The notes: generated by a model not told the origin, from the letters alone. A DNA stretch of 64,000 nt from Nocardia sp. NBC_01730 (GCF_035920445.1 NZ_CP109162.1:8494001-8558000), one strand, 5' to 3'; shown: positions 48,554 through 60,726, numbered from the stretch's first letter. Numbers and translations: made by a program.

Positions 48554-49795
48554 GTGCTTAGTTCGACATGCCGGAGTCGTACGACGCGAAGTGTTCTGGT
48601 CATCGGCGCTGCCGCCGCGCTGGTGCTGACAGGCTGTAGCGACAAATCCACGAGCAGTAGTTCGGATTCGTCGGGCAGCAATGGTTCGGGCGGTCTGTCC
48701 ATCCAGCCGGTCATGCAGGTCGACCAGCAGGGCAAGGAAGTGCCGAAGGCTGACACGGCCAAGGCAGCCGATCCCGCAGGCGACGGCAAGGCGACTTGCG
48801 CCCCCGGCACGGCCATCGCCATGGCGGGCGCGCTGACCGGCCCGGATGCCGCGCTCGGCATCAATATCGTGAACGGCGTCAAGCTCGCCCTCGACCAGCA
48901 CAACAAGGCGAACCCTGGGTGCAAGGTCGAGCTGAAGCAGTTCGACACCGAGGGTGACCCGCAGAAGGCCACCCAGGTGATCCCGCAGATCGTCAACGAC
49001 AAGTCGATCGTCGGCCTGGTCGGTCCCGGGTTCTCCGGGGAGACGAAGGCGACCGGAAAGATCCTCAGCGACGCGGGCCTGGTCTCGGTTACCGCGTCGG
49101 CGACCAACGCGACGCTGACCCAGAACGGCTGGACCAGCTTCTTCCGCGGTCTGGCCAATGATGACGTGCAGGGCCCTTCGGTGGCGAAGTACCTGGTCAA
49201 CACCGAGGGCTACAAGAAGGTCTGCGTCATCCAGGACAACACCGACTACGGCACCGGGCTGGCGAGGTCGATCACCGAGGGACTCGGCTCCGCCGCTGAC
49301 CCGGCCTGCGCCGCCAGCATCAAGAAGGGCGACAAGGACTTCTCCGCGACGGTCACGAAGGTGGCGGGCGCGAATCCGGACGCCATCTTCTACTCCGGCT
49401 ACTACTCCGAGGCCGCCCCGCTGGCCCAGCAGCTGAAGTCCGGCGGTGTGAAGGCGGTCTTCGTCTCCGCTGACGGCACCAACGACCCGCAGTTCGTCGC
49501 ACAGGCGGGTAGTGCGGCCAAGGGCGCGAAGCTGTCGTGCCCGTGTGGTCCTGCGCCGGAGGAGTTCGCCAAGGACTACGAGGCGCCCAACGGTCAGGCG
49601 CCGGGCGTCTACTCGGTCGAGGCCTACGACCTGACCACGATCCTGTCCAAGGGCATCGACAGCGGCAAGGTGACCCGCCCCGATCTGCTCGAGTATGTGC
49701 GGACGTACGACGGTGCCGGCCTCGCGCGTCAGTACAGGTGGGACCCGAACGGTGAGCTGTCGAACGCACTGATCTGGGTGTACGAGGTCAAGTAG
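48554..49795 (+). CDS. livJ: branched-chain amino-acid ABC importer binding lipoprotein
   Basis: 413 residues, type I periplasmic-binding fold (LivJ class). A signal peptide with lipobox LTGC (Cys about 28) is followed by a Ser/Gly linker. The domain begins CAPGTAIAMAGALTGPDAALG and includes GDPQKATQVIPQIVND, GLVGPGFSGETKAT and VCVIQDNTDYGTGLA. Four further cysteines could form disulphides. GTG 48554 has TAGAGGTGA upstream. It is followed by a very strong hairpin, then livH, so it may be made in excess over the membrane parts. Confidence 0.92.
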   Translation: MLSSTCRSRTTRSVLVIGAAAALVLTGCSDKSTSSSSDSSGSNGSGGLSIQPVMQVDQQGKEVPKADTAKAADPAGDGKATCAPGTAIAMAGALTGPDAALGINIVNGVKLALDQHNKANPGCKVELKQFDTEGDPQKATQVIPQIVNDKSIVGLVGPGFSGETKATGKILSDAGLVSVTASATNATLTQNGWTSFFRGLANDDVQGPSVAKYLVNTEGYKKVCVIQDNTDYGTGLARSITEGLGSAADPACAASIKKGDKDFSATVTKVAGANPDAIFYSGYYSEAAPLAQQLKSGGVKAVFVSADGTNDPQFVAQAGSAAKGAKLSCPCGPAPEEFAKDYEAPNGQAPGVYSVEAYDLTTILSKGIDSGKVTRPDLLEYVRTYDGAGLARQYRWDPNGELSNALIWVYEVK

Positions 49796-49810
49796 CCCCG
49801 AATTCCGACA

Positions 49811-49843
49811 CAGCACGTATGGGGCGAATCCCCATACGTGCTG
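49811..49843 (+). terminator. strong hairpin between livJ and livH
   Basis: CAGCACGTATGGGG at 49811-49824 pairs perfectly with CCCCATACGTGCTG at 49830-49843 around the loop CGAAT, followed by TTGTTC. It begins 16 bases after the livJ stop and ends 36 before the livH ATG. It may terminate most transcripts, or protect the livJ end of a processed message. Confidence 0.88.
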
Positions 49844-49879
49844 TTGTTCGGTGGGCCGATGGATGAGGGCAGAAAACGA

Positions 49880-50917
49880 ATGAATTCAATGGCATTGGCC
49901 GACACAGTACAACTCGTCGGCGGCTCGATCGACTTCAACTATCAAGGGTTGATCGATAGTTTCTGGCGACTGACCGTCGACGGAGTGACCTACGGCGCTA
50001 TCTATGCCTTGGTCGCCGTTGGCTACACCTTGGTCTACGGCGTATTGCGGCTGATCAATTTCGCCCACTCGGAGATATTCATGCTCGGATTGTTCGGGCA
50101 ATTGATCGGGTTGATGATCTTCGGATTCGTCGCCAGTCCCGATGTCTATACCCAGGGTGTCGTGTTGACCGTCATATATCTCGGGCTGGCGATGATCGTG
50201 GGTATGGCGATATCCGGCGGTGCGGCCGTCGGATTGGAGCGGGTGGCCTATCGCCCGTTGCGCAGGCGGAGTGCCAAACCGCTGAGCTTTCTGATCACCG
50301 CGATCGGCATGTCGTTCGTGCTCCAGGAACTGGTGCACTTCGTGCTGCCGAAGATCGATCCCGATCTCGGTGGCACCAACGCGCAACAGACGATTCGGCT
50401 CGTCGAGCCGACTGTGCAGTTCAGCTTCGGTGGCGCGGACGTCACCAACATCATGCTGCTCATCGTGATCGCGGCGGTGGTGCTCGCGATCGTCACCGAG
50501 GTTCTGATCAATCGGACCAAGTTCGGTCGCGGCATCCGCGCCGTGGCCCAGGACCCGGACACCGCGACGCTGATGGGCGTGTCGCGGGAGCGGGTCATCA
50601 TGCTGACCTTTCTCATCGGCGGCGTGCTCGCAGGAGCGGCGGCGATGCTGTACACACTCAAAATCCCGAACGGGGTCATCTACTCCGGCGGGTTCATTCT
50701 CGGCATCAAGGCGTTCAGCGCTGCGGTGCTCGGCGGAATCGGCAACCTGCGCGGCGCGCTGCTCGGCGGTCTCGTGCTCGGCGTGGTCGAGCAGTACGGC
50801 CAGATCCTGTTCGGCACCGAGTGGCGAGATGTGGTCGCGTTCGTGGTGCTCGTCCTGGTGCTGATGGTTCGCCCGACCGGCATCCTCGGCGAGAGTCTCG
50901 GAAGGGCACGCGCATGA
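49880..50917 (+). CDS. livH: branched-chain amino-acid ABC importer permease LivH
   Basis: 345 residues with about eight helices. VAVGYTLVYGVLRLINFAHSEIFMLG near the N-terminus, FGRGIRAVAQDPDTATLMGVSRERVI as the ATPase-coupling loop and GIKAFSAAVLGGIGNLRGALLGG are LivH hallmarks. ATG 49880 is used because a GAGGGC sequence lies upstream; longer starts reach into the hairpin. The stop overlaps livM as ATGA. Confidence 0.92.
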   Translation: MNSMALADTVQLVGGSIDFNYQGLIDSFWRLTVDGVTYGAIYALVAVGYTLVYGVLRLINFAHSEIFMLGLFGQLIGLMIFGFVASPDVYTQGVVLTVIYLGLAMIVGMAISGGAAVGLERVAYRPLRRRSAKPLSFLITAIGMSFVLQELVHFVLPKIDPDLGGTNAQQTIRLVEPTVQFSFGGADVTNIMLLIVIAAVVLAIVTEVLINRTKFGRGIRAVAQDPDTATLMGVSRERVIMLTFLIGGVLAGAAAMLYTLKIPNGVIYSGGFILGIKAFSAAVLGGIGNLRGALLGGLVLGVVEQYGQILFGTEWRDVVAFVVLVLVLMVRPTGILGESLGRARA

Positions 50918-52322
50918 CCGACACGACCAAGACCGCGCCGGAACCCGGGCGACACGGCCTCGGCGACACGCTCCGTACCTGGTGGGATGGTCTCAGCAGG
51001 CCCGCGCAGTGGGGCGTCGGCGTCCCGATCCTCTTTCTGCTCGCGCTGCTCCCGCTGTTCCCTCCGCCGCTGTTGGATACCCCGTCCTACAACTTCGGTC
51101 TGGTGATGGCTCAGGTGGCGATGTACGCGTTGCTGGCCATTGGCCTGAATGTAGTGGTCGGGCAGGCTGGCCTGCTCGACCTCGGCTATGTCGGTTTCTA
51201 CGCCGTCGGCGCCTACACCGTCGGCCTGCTCACCAGCCCCAACAGTCCGTGGAATCAGACCGATGGCGGCTGGCTGGATCCGAAGTGGGCATGGCTGGCG
51301 TGCCTGCCGATCGCGGTCGCGGTGACCGCGGTCTCGGGTCTGATCCTCGGTTCGCCGACGCTGCGCCTGCGCGGTGACTACCTGGCGATCGTGACGCTGG
51401 GCTTCGGTGAGATCGTCCGGCTGCTCGCCGACAACCTCACCGAGCTCACCAACGGTAGCCTCGGCCTGTCCGGCGTGGCCTATCCGCACGTCGGCGCGTC
51501 CGCGAGCAAGCCGGAAGGCGTGTTCTCCGGCGGCAACAGCGGCAACCCGGACAGTGCGAACATCCTGGATCGCGCCAGCTACGGCACCTACTGGTATTGG
51601 TTCGGCATGGTTCTGGTGATCCTCGTGCTGCTGCTGGTCGGCAACCTGGAACGGAGCCGGGTCGGCCGCGCCTGGGTCGCCATCCGCGAGGACGAGGACG
51701 CGGCCGAGATCATGGGCGTTCCGACGTTCAAGTTCAAGCTGTGGGCCTTCATGATCGGCGCCGCGGTCGGCGGCATGTCCGGCGCGATCTATGCCGGTCA
51801 GGTGCAGTTCATCAACCCGACCGGATTCAACATCATCAACTCGATGCTGTTTCTGTGCGCGGTGGTCATCGGTGGCCAGGGCAACAAACTCGGGGTGATC
51901 TTCGGCGCATTCGTCATCGCCTATCTGCCCGCGCGGTTGCAGTCGGTGAATCTGGTGAGCAACGAGTCGACCGGGTATCTCCTGCTGATCATCGACGCCG
52001 TGGTGTTCGTCGCCTTGTTCGCGGGCTGGAAGCTGCTGGGCGACCGGCTCGGCGGGTGGCCGCGACGAGGGGTGATCACCGGCATGGTGGTCACCGGCGT
52101 GCTGGCGCTGCTGCTGCTCGGTAGCGTGCTGTTGTTCCGCAAGGGCGGTGCGCAGTCGCTGGGTGACCTCAAGTATCTGTACTTCGGACTCGCGTTGGTG
52201 GTGATGATGATTCTGCGTCCGCAGGGTCTGTTCCCGGTGCGGCAGAAGCTGCTCACCTACGGCAGGCAGGTGTACCAGGCCGTACGCAGACCGGTCCCGA
52301 GCGAGCCGATCGGAGCGGGACG

Positions 52323-52326
<4 letters not shown>
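50914..52326 (+). CDS. livM: branched-chain amino-acid ABC importer permease LivM
   Basis: 470 residues, about ten helices. LNVVVGQAGLLDLGYVGFYAVGAYT, LRLRGDYLAIVTLGFGEIVRLLADN and the coupling loop RSRVGRAWVAIREDEDAAEIMGVP are typical of LivM. A C-terminal extension adds further helices and a basic tail. Coupled to livH and the ATPase gene by ATGA overlaps. Confidence 0.93.
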
Positions 52327-54155
<1,829 letters not shown>

Positions 54156-54193
54156 GGCTGCGAACCTCGGTGCCGCGCGGCCTTGCTCGAGGC

Positions 54194-55882
54194 ATGATCG
54201 TGATCATGGATGGTCATGACGAGCTGATGGGCCTGGCCGAGCGGTACTGGGACAGCGTGCTCGAGGCGGCGCCGAGCGAAGCGACCCTGCTCGGCGACCG
54301 CCGATTCGACGACCGGATCGAGGATCTGTCCGTCGAGGCGGAGCAGCGGCTGCTGTCGACCTGGCGCGACCTGCTGCACGCGGTCGATGCCCTCGACGCC
54401 GACCGGTTGGGCCGCACCGACCGCATCACCCGCAGCCTGCTGCGCACCGAGCTGAGCGGCGCGGTGGAGCACCTGGAGTGGCGGCCGGTGGAGTTGGCGT
54501 CCGACCAGATGAACGGCGTGCACGCTTTGATGCTGATGGTGGCGCCGCAGATCAACGCACCCCGGCCGGAGAACGCACTGGCGCTGGTGCGGCGCTACCG
54601 GCAGTTCGGTGACCTGCTCGGGCAGGCCGTGGATCGGTTCCGATCGGGTCTGGCGGCAGGACGCACACCCGCGCGGATCACCATCGAGCGCTCGCTGAAC
54701 CAGCTCGACGGCTACCTGGCCTCCGACCACACCGCCGACCCGTTCGTCACCTTCGCGGGACCGGAAGGCTGGGATGGCGAGGCCGACTGGCGCGCTGAAT
54801 TGGCCGAGGTGTCACGAGATGTCATCCGGCCCGCGTTCCAGGTCTACCGCGACGCGCTGTACGACGAGCTGCTGCCCGTGAGCCGCCCCGACGACAAGCC
54901 AGGGCTGTGCTGGCTCGGCGCCGACGGCGAGGACATCTACGGGCGGCTGCTGCGCCACCACACCACGCTGCCCGACCTCGGCGCCGAGGAGATCCACGAA
55001 CTCGGCCTCGCCGAGCTGGCGAAGCTGCGCGAAGAGTACGCCACCGTCGGCGCGCGACTGTTCGGCACCGGGGACCTCGGCCAGGTGTTCGCCAGGCTGC
55101 GTGACGATCCCGAGCTGTGCTATGCCGACGCCGAGCAGATCATGTTCGACGCGCGCAGGGCGCTGTCGCTGGCCACGGCCGAGATGGACAACTGGTTCGG
55201 CCGGCTGCCGAAGGAATCCTGCGACATCGTGCCGGTACCCGAGTTCCTCGCCGCGGATTCGCCGGCGGCGTACTACTTCCCGCCCGCCGCCGACGGGTCG
55301 CGGCCGGGCACCTACTTCGTCAACCAGCACCATCCCACCGGCCGCGGCCGCTACGAGACGGCGTCGGTGGCCTACCACGAGGCGATTCCCGGCCACCACC
55401 TCCAGCTCACCATCGCGAACGAGCTCGACCACCTGCCACGCTTCCAGCGCCAATCGTTCGCCAACACCGCGTTTGTCGAAGGGTGGGCGCTCTACACCGA
55501 GCGGCTGGCCGACGAGATGGGTTTGTACGAGGACGATCTCGGACGCCTCGGCATGCTGGCGGGAGACTCCTGGCGCTCGTGCCGTCTCGTGGTCGACACC
55601 GGTTTGCACGTGAAGGGTTGGAGCAGGCAGCAGGCTATCGACTTCATGGTGGCCAACGCGCCGGTCGGGCTCGGCGAGATCACCGTGGAGGTGGACCGCT
55701 ACATCGCGATGCCGGGGCAGGCGGTTGCCTACAAGGTCGGCCAGCTGGAGATCCGGCGCCAGCGGGTGGCGGCTACCGAACGGCTCGGCGCGGACTTCGA
55801 CATCAAGTCATTCCACGATGTGGTGCTCGGGTCGGGGTCGGTGAGCCTGCCCGTCCTGCGCGAGCTGGTCGCGATGTTGTGA
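54194..55882 (+). CDS. DUF885 family protein, metallopeptidase-like
   Basis: 562 residues from ATG 54194 (ATG 54206 is an alternative). The C-terminal half contains HEAIPGHH at about 395-402, resembling a zinc-peptidase site, followed by [17 protein letters not shown], which is highly typical of DUF885. No signal peptide, so it is probably cytoplasmic. Members are thought to act on peptides or to be peptidase homologues; activity is inferred. It follows the liv operon by some 40 bases. Confidence 0.85.
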   Translation: MIVIMDGHDELMGLAERYWDSVLEAAPSEATLLGDRRFDDRIEDLSVEAEQRLLSTWRDLLHAVDALDADRLGRTDRITRSLLRTELSGAVEHLEWRPVELASDQMNGVHALMLMVAPQINAPRPENALALVRRYRQFGDLLGQAVDRFRSGLAAGRTPARITIERSLNQLDGYLASDHTADPFVTFAGPEGWDGEADWRAELAEVSRDVIRPAFQVYRDALYDELLPVSRPDDKPGLCWLGADGEDIYGRLLRHHTTLPDLGAEEIHELGLAELAKLREEYATVGARLFGTGDLGQVFARLRDDPELCYADAEQIMFDARRALSLATAEMDNWFGRLPKESCDIVPVPEFLAADSPAAYYFPPAADGSRPGTYFVNQHHPTGRGRYETASVAYHEAIPGHHLQLTIANELDHLPRFQRQSFANTAFVEGWALYTERLADEMGLYEDDLGRLGMLAGDSWRSCRLVVDTGLHVKGWSRQQAIDFMVANAPVGLGEITVEVDRYIAMPGQAVAYKVGQLEIRRQRVAATERLGADFDIKSFHDVVLGSGSVSLPVLRELVAML

Positions 55883-55993
55883 GCGGCGCCACGCGCGCCG
55901 TCGATTCTGGGCACGCTTCCGCGTGTGCGGTCCTTCCCCACAGCGGCGTGTGGCTGGTGGGTGTCGCCGTACCGCCGTGTCGGTGGCGGTCCT

Positions 55994-56006
55994 TAGACTC
56001 TGGGGC
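55994..56006 (+). promoter_or_regulatory. -10 element of a probable leaderless polA promoter
   Basis: TAGACT at 55994-55999 ends 7 bases before GTG 56007. This is the expected distance for leaderless transcription and supports that start over in-frame codons upstream. Confidence 0.6.
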
Positions 56007-58751
56007 GTGAGTTCACCCACGACCGCTTCGCGTCCCGCCCCCGCCTCCGGCTCCAGCGATCCCGCGTCGGGTGACCAGCCGACGCTGCTGTTGCTGGATG
56101 GGCATTCAATCGCCTATCGCGCGTTTTTCGCGCTACCGGCGGAGAACTTCAAGACGGTCACCGGGCAGACCACCAACGCGGTGTACGGCTTTACCGCGAT
56201 GCTGATCAACCTGCTGCGCGACGAGAAACCGACGCACGTCGCCGCCGCGTTCGACGTGTCGCGCCAGACCTTCCGCGCCGAGGCATACCCGGAGTACAAG
56301 GCCAACCGCAGCACCACGCCGGACGAGTTCCGCGGGCAGGTCGAGCTGACCAAGGACGTGCTCGGGGCGCTGGGCATCCCGGTGATGGCGATCGACGGCT
56401 TCGAGGCCGACGACATCATCGCCACGCTCACCACCCGGGCGGTGGCCGAGGGCTTCCGGGTGCTCATCGTCACCGGTGACCGGGACTCGATCCAGCTGGT
56501 CGACGACAACGTCACCGTGCTGTACCCGCGCAAGGGCGTCTCCGACCTCACCCGGTTCACCCCCGAGGAGGTGATGGCCAAATACGGCCTCACCCCGAAC
56601 CAGTACCCGGACTACGCGGCGCTGCGCGGCGACCCGAGCGACAACCTGCCCGGCATCCCCGGCGTGGGTGAGAAGACCGCCGCCAAGTGGATCCGCGAGT
56701 ACGGTGATCTGAACACGCTGGTCGACAAGGTCGACGAGGTGAAGGGCAAGGTCGGCGACGCGCTGCGCGCCAACCTGAGCAGCGTGGTGCTCAACCGGCA
56801 GCTGACGGAGCTGATCCGTGACATGCCGCTGCCCTACACGCCCGACCAGCTGGCGCAGGCGCCGTGGGACCGCGGCAAAATCCACCAGCTGTTCGACGAC
56901 CTCGAATTCCGCGTGCTGCGCGACCGGCTGTTCGAGACGCTGGCCCCGCCGGCGCCCGAGGCCGACGCCGGTTTCGAGATCAGTGGCGGCGCGCTGGAGA
57001 TCGGCGCGGTCGCCGCCTGGCTCGCCGACCACGCGAAACCTGGTGTGCGCCATGGTGTCTCGATCATCGGCGCCGGCACGCCCGGACATGGTGACGCGCG
57101 TGCGCTCGCGATCGCGGCGGGCGACGGCGAGAGCGGCTATATCGACGTCACCGTGCTCACCCCGGAAGACGAGGCCGCGCTGGGCACCTGGCTGGCCGAT
57201 CCGGCCGTGCCCAAGGCGCTGCACGAGGCCAAGGCCGCCGTGCACGCCCTACGCGGGCGCGGCTGGACTCTCGGCGGCCTGACCAGCGACACAGCGCTGG
57301 CCGCCTACCTGGTCCGTCCGGGCCAGCGCACCTTCAACCTCGACGACCTTTCGCTGCGCTATCTGCATCGGGAGCTGCGCGCCGAAACCGATGAGACCCC
57401 ACAGCTGTCGCTGCTCGACGACGAGGACACCGTCGACGCCGAGCTGGCGCGGGCGCAGATGCTGCGCGCCCGCGCGGTCGCGGATCTCGCCGACGCGCTC
57501 GACGAGGAGCTGCGCAAGATCGAATCCACGCCGCTGCTCGCCGAGATGGAGCTGCCGTTGCTCGGCGTGCTGTCCACACTGGAGGACGCGGGCATCGCGG
57601 TGGACACCGAGCAACTCCAGACACTGCAGCGCCAGTTCGCCGACCGGGTCAACGAGGCCGCCGACGCGGCCTACGAAGTGATCGGCAAGCAGATCAATCT
57701 CGGCTCGCCCAAGCAGCTGCAGGTGGTGCTGTTCGACGAGCTGGACATGCCGAAGACCAAGCGCACCAAGACCGGGTACACCACCGACGCGGACGCGCTG
57801 GAGTCGTTGTTCGAGAAGACCGAGCACCCGTTCCTGGAACATCTGCTCGCGCACCGCGACGCCACCCGGTTGAAGGTCACCGTCGACGGCCTGCTCAAAT
57901 GCGTCGCCGACGACGGCCGCATCCACACCACGTTCAATCAGACGATCGCCGCCACCGGTCGCTTGTCCTCGACCGAGCCGAATCTGCAGAACATCCCGAT
58001 CCGCACCGACACCGGCAGGCAGATCCGCGACACCTTCGTCGTCGGCTCCGGCTACCAGTCGCTGATGACCGCCGATTACAGCCAGATCGAGATGCGCATC
58101 ATGGCGCACCTGTCCGGCGACGCGGGCCTGATCGAGGCGTTCAACTCCGGCGAGGATTTGCACAGCTTCGTCGCGTCGAAGGCGTTCGACATCCCGATCG
58201 CCGAGGTCGGCCCGGAGCTGCGCCGCCGGATCAAGGCGATGTCCTACGGCCTCGCCTACGGTCTGAGCTCCTACGGACTCTCCGCGCAACTGAAGATCAG
58301 CAACACCGAGGCGAAGGAGCAGATGGATGTCTACTTCGACCGCTTCGGCCGGATCCGCGACTACCTGTACGAGGTGGTCGAGCAGGCGCGCAAGGTCGGC
58401 TACACCGAGACGCTGTTCGGGCGCCGCCGCTATCTGCCCGACCTGGACTCGGGCAACCGGCAGCGCCGCGAGTCGGCTGACCGGATGGCGCTCAACGCCC
58501 CGATCCAGGGCACTGCGGCCGACATCATCAAGGTCGCGATGATCAACGTGCACAACGCGATCCGGGCCGCCGGACTGCGCTCCAGAATGCTGCTGCAGAT
58601 CCACGACGAATTGCTGTTCGAGGTCGCCGAGGGGGAGCGGGAGACGCTCGAGGCGCTGGCGCGCGAGCAGATGTCCTCGGCGATCAGCCTGTCGGTGCCG
58701 CTCGAGGTCTCCGTCGGTGTCGGCCGCAGCTGGGACGCCGCCGCGCACTGA
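56007..58751 (+). CDS. polA: DNA polymerase I
   Basis: 914 residues. An N-terminal 5'-3' exonuclease/flap domain (about 20-315) has LLLLDGHSIAYRAFFAL, AFDVSRQTFR, DGFEADDIIATL and GDRDSIQLV. A central 3'-5' exonuclease-like domain (about 330-510) lacks the DEDD proofreading acids as far as can be seen, as in mycobacterial PolA. A polymerase domain (about 560-914) has TGRLSSTEPNLQNIPIR, DYSQIEMR, RRIKAMSYGLAYGLSSYGLS and the catalytic QIHDELLFEV. It fills gaps and matures Okazaki fragments. Confidence 0.96.
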   Translation: MSSPTTASRPAPASGSSDPASGDQPTLLLLDGHSIAYRAFFALPAENFKTVTGQTTNAVYGFTAMLINLLRDEKPTHVAAAFDVSRQTFRAEAYPEYKANRSTTPDEFRGQVELTKDVLGALGIPVMAIDGFEADDIIATLTTRAVAEGFRVLIVTGDRDSIQLVDDNVTVLYPRKGVSDLTRFTPEEVMAKYGLTPNQYPDYAALRGDPSDNLPGIPGVGEKTAAKWIREYGDLNTLVDKVDEVKGKVGDALRANLSSVVLNRQLTELIRDMPLPYTPDQLAQAPWDRGKIHQLFDDLEFRVLRDRLFETLAPPAPEADAGFEISGGALEIGAVAAWLADHAKPGVRHGVSIIGAGTPGHGDARALAIAAGDGESGYIDVTVLTPEDEAALGTWLADPAVPKALHEAKAAVHALRGRGWTLGGLTSDTALAAYLVRPGQRTFNLDDLSLRYLHRELRAETDETPQLSLLDDEDTVDAELARAQMLRARAVADLADALDEELRKIESTPLLAEMELPLLGVLSTLEDAGIAVDTEQLQTLQRQFADRVNEAADAAYEVIGKQINLGSPKQLQVVLFDELDMPKTKRTKTGYTTDADALESLFEKTEHPFLEHLLAHRDATRLKVTVDGLLKCVADDGRIHTTFNQTIAATGRLSSTEPNLQNIPIRTDTGRQIRDTFVVGSGYQSLMTADYSQIEMRIMAHLSGDAGLIEAFNSGEDLHSFVASKAFDIPIAEVGPELRRRIKAMSYGLAYGLSSYGLSAQLKISNTEAKEQMDVYFDRFGRIRDYLYEVVEQARKVGYTETLFGRRRYLPDLDSGNRQRRESADRMALNAPIQGTAADIIKVAMINVHNAIRAAGLRSRMLLQIHDELLFEVAEGERETLEALAREQMSSAISLSVPLEVSVGVGRSWDAAAH

Positions 58752-58924
58752 GCCCATCGATCAACGCGGCAGGCCGGATCCGATCGGACCGGTCCGCCTC
58801 GTCGAGACCGCCGCGCCAGTAAACGAATCACGATGAGCATGACCCGTGTCCCGCTATGCTCGACCACCTACCGTGAGGCACGTCACATGTAGAGAGGCAT
58901 GCATGCCAAGCGGAGGGATTGCCG

Positions 58925-59419
58925 ATGACTGTCACCGATCAGTACCTGGAGAACAACGCGGCCTACGCGAGTACCTTCCAAGGCCCGCTGCCGCTGCCGC
59001 CCTCGAAGGGCGTCGCCGTGGTGGCGTGTATGGACGCGCGGATCAACGTCTACGACGTGCTCGGCCTCGCCGAGGGCGAGGCGCACGTCATTCGCAACGC
59101 GGGCGGCGTGGTCACCGCCGACGAGATCCGCTCGCTGGCCATCAGTCAGCGGCTGCTCGGCACCCGGGAGATCATTCTGATTCACCACACCGATTGCGGC
59201 ATGCTCACCTTCACCGACGATGATTTCAAGGCCGCCATCGAGCAGGAGACCGGGCTCGAGCCGGAGTGGTCGGCAGAGGCGTTCGCGGACCCGGAAACCG
59301 ATGTGCGCCAGTCGATCGCGCGCATCGTGTCCAGCCCATTCGTGCCGCATAAGGCCTCGATCCGCGGCTTCGTCTTCGATGTCGCCACAGGCAAGCTGAA
59401 CGAGGTCATCGCCCGCTGA
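58925..59419 (+). CDS. beta-class carbonic anhydrase
   Basis: 164 residues. Interconverts CO2 and bicarbonate. Zinc ligands Cys35 (ACMDAR), His88 and Cys91 (HHTDCGM) with the Asp37-Arg39 pair match positions in M. tuberculosis Rv1284. ATG 58925 has CGGAGGGA upstream with proper spacing. It stands alone after polA; a hairpin separates it from the convergent gene. Confidence 0.94.
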   Translation: MTVTDQYLENNAAYASTFQGPLPLPPSKGVAVVACMDARINVYDVLGLAEGEAHVIRNAGGVVTADEIRSLAISQRLLGTREIILIHHTDCGMLTFTDDDFKAAIEQETGLEPEWSAEAFADPETDVRQSIARIVSSPFVPHKASIRGFVFDVATGKLNEVIAR

Positions 59420-59442
59420 GCGACGAACACCACAGTGCGAGA

Positions 59443-59474
59443 GCGGGTTCCGGGTGGAGGCGCCCGGAACTCGC
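59443..59474. terminator. hairpin terminator between the carbonic anhydrase and a convergent gene
   Basis: GCGGGTTCCGGG at 59443-59454 pairs with CCCGGAACTCGC at 59463-59474 (12 pairs, one G-T) around an 8-base loop. It lies between two convergent stop codons and can serve both. Confidence 0.72.
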
Positions 59475-59493
59475 TGCCATGTGCGATGTTTCG

Positions 59494-59802
59494 CTACGGC
59501 TGATGCCGGACCAGGCGCGCCGAACCAGAGGTGAGATCCACCTCGTCACGTGGCGGCGCGCCGTCGGACTTGTCTTCCTTGTGCATCAGTGTCGTCATCC
59601 GCTGCTCGAACTCGTGCTGCTTCGAACCCTGGAATACCGCCGTCACCTCCTCGAAGCCCACGGCCGAGACCGGGCGGCCCGATCGTTTGCGGGTCCAGGG
59701 CAGAACGCGGCTTCCGGTGAGCTTGTTCCAGGTGACTTCGACAAAGGCGAGCCCGATGAGCAGGATGGACAGGCCAGGGATGGTCATGGCGAGGAGACCC
59801 AT
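59494..59802 (-). CDS. small membrane-anchored protein (DUF6191-like)
   Basis: 102 residues from ATG 59802. One hydrophobic segment (about 5-25, MTIPGLSILLIGLAFVEV) then a cytoplasmic part with RKRSGRPVSAVGFEEVTAVFQGSKQHEFEQ, the pattern of small actinobacterial DUF6191 proteins. The C-terminus is polar. No function known. A GTG two codons upstream is possible; the frame beyond has no support. Confidence 0.65.
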   Translation of the reverse strand: MGLLAMTIPGLSILLIGLAFVEVTWNKLTGSRVLPWTRKRSGRPVSAVGFEEVTAVFQGSKQHEFEQRMTTLMHKEDKSDGAPPRDEVDLTSGSARLVRHQP

Positions 59803-60224
59803 GTCCACTGACAGTACCTTCGCAGTCCCGCGGTCGCCTGAACTGCGCGAACGATACTCGCCAGTAGACAAATCGGGCGCAGAATGTAGTTGCCATCGCG
59901 GCGCGATGTCCCTATTCTCAAGCGCGTGCCGAATCCCGCCGCCCGCCGTAGCGCAGCGCTCCATGTCGCAGACCGCGACAGCGTTGAGCCGATGGCGTCG
60001 CTCACCGGGCCCTCTGTGGTTTCGCAGGCTACCGCCTCCGAGCCCGGGGCCGGCGCCGGGCTAGATCCGCTCACCGCGATGGTGACGTGGCGGCGACTCC
60101 TCGTAGTAGCCCGCCGTAGCGGGGTCTGATTCGGGCCGGCCCCTCGCTGCGGGCTGTTCGACTTGTTAGTGCTGGTCCCCTCTGTCAACTGAACCGCGAC
60201 ATTCTTCGGGAAGACCTACTTTCA
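59803..60224. other. intergenic region upstream of the LeuA-like gene
   Basis: A 422-base gap between divergent genes. Short frames exist, but none has a ribosome binding site or a recognisable sequence. CCCGC and GCGGG around CGTA (near 60110-60123) could form a small hairpin. No leucine-rich leader peptide was found. Confidence 0.45.
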
Positions 60225-60662
60225 ATGACCATCCTGACTCTGGATACAGACACGTTCCATACCGCCGCACCGAAGGGCCTTCGCGCTGAATGCACTGGTC
60301 TGACCTCGGCGGAGTTCCACAGTCGCTACTGCGACCACGGCGGTCCGATTCGGCTCGGCGACTGGTCTCCCGCGGGTAGCCGCACCGCCGAGTTCACCGC
60401 GACGCTGGAATTCGGTGGCTATCCGAAGACTGTCATCGCCACCGGCAGCCCGGTCGCGGCGATGACCTCGGCTCTCTATGAGGAGGGCTACCCAGTGGAG
60501 ATCCTGCAGTTTCACCAGCGGCGCACCGCCGAAGGCACCGCTACGTTCGTGCAGTGCGAGTGCGATGGCAGGCGCGGCTGGGGTGCGGCGCTCGCCGACG
60601 ACGGCGCTGAATCGACGGTCCGTGCCATGATCGCGGGCGTCAACTTGCTCGGCGCTCAGTGA
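60225..60662 (+). CDS. stand-alone LeuA-type regulatory domain
   Basis: 145 residues that resemble only the C-terminal allosteric domain of 2-isopropylmalate synthase: GPIRLGDW, ATLEFGGYPKTVIATGSPVAAM, LYEEGYPVEILQFHQR, and a final WGAALADDGAESTVRAMIAGVN. In full LeuA this domain binds leucine and dimerises. Here no catalytic barrel precedes it: the gene starts at its own ATG after 420 bases of intergenic DNA. It could be a free leucine sensor, a partner that pairs with LeuA, or a fragment kept by chance. Codon use looks normal. Confidence 0.78.
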   Translation: MTILTLDTDTFHTAAPKGLRAECTGLTSAEFHSRYCDHGGPIRLGDWSPAGSRTAEFTATLEFGGYPKTVIATGSPVAAMTSALYEEGYPVEILQFHQRRTAEGTATFVQCECDGRRGWGAALADDGAESTVRAMIAGVNLLGAQ

Positions 60663-60726
60663 TATAGGCCGCGGTGCGTGGGGCCCGCGAAACGCCCGCG
60701 GCGCTTGCTGTTGGCGTCGAGACATG

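Noticed and set aside
59890..60129. A 79-codon frame upstream of the LeuA-like gene
   Set aside because: No ribosome binding site, low-complexity content and no protein-like pattern.
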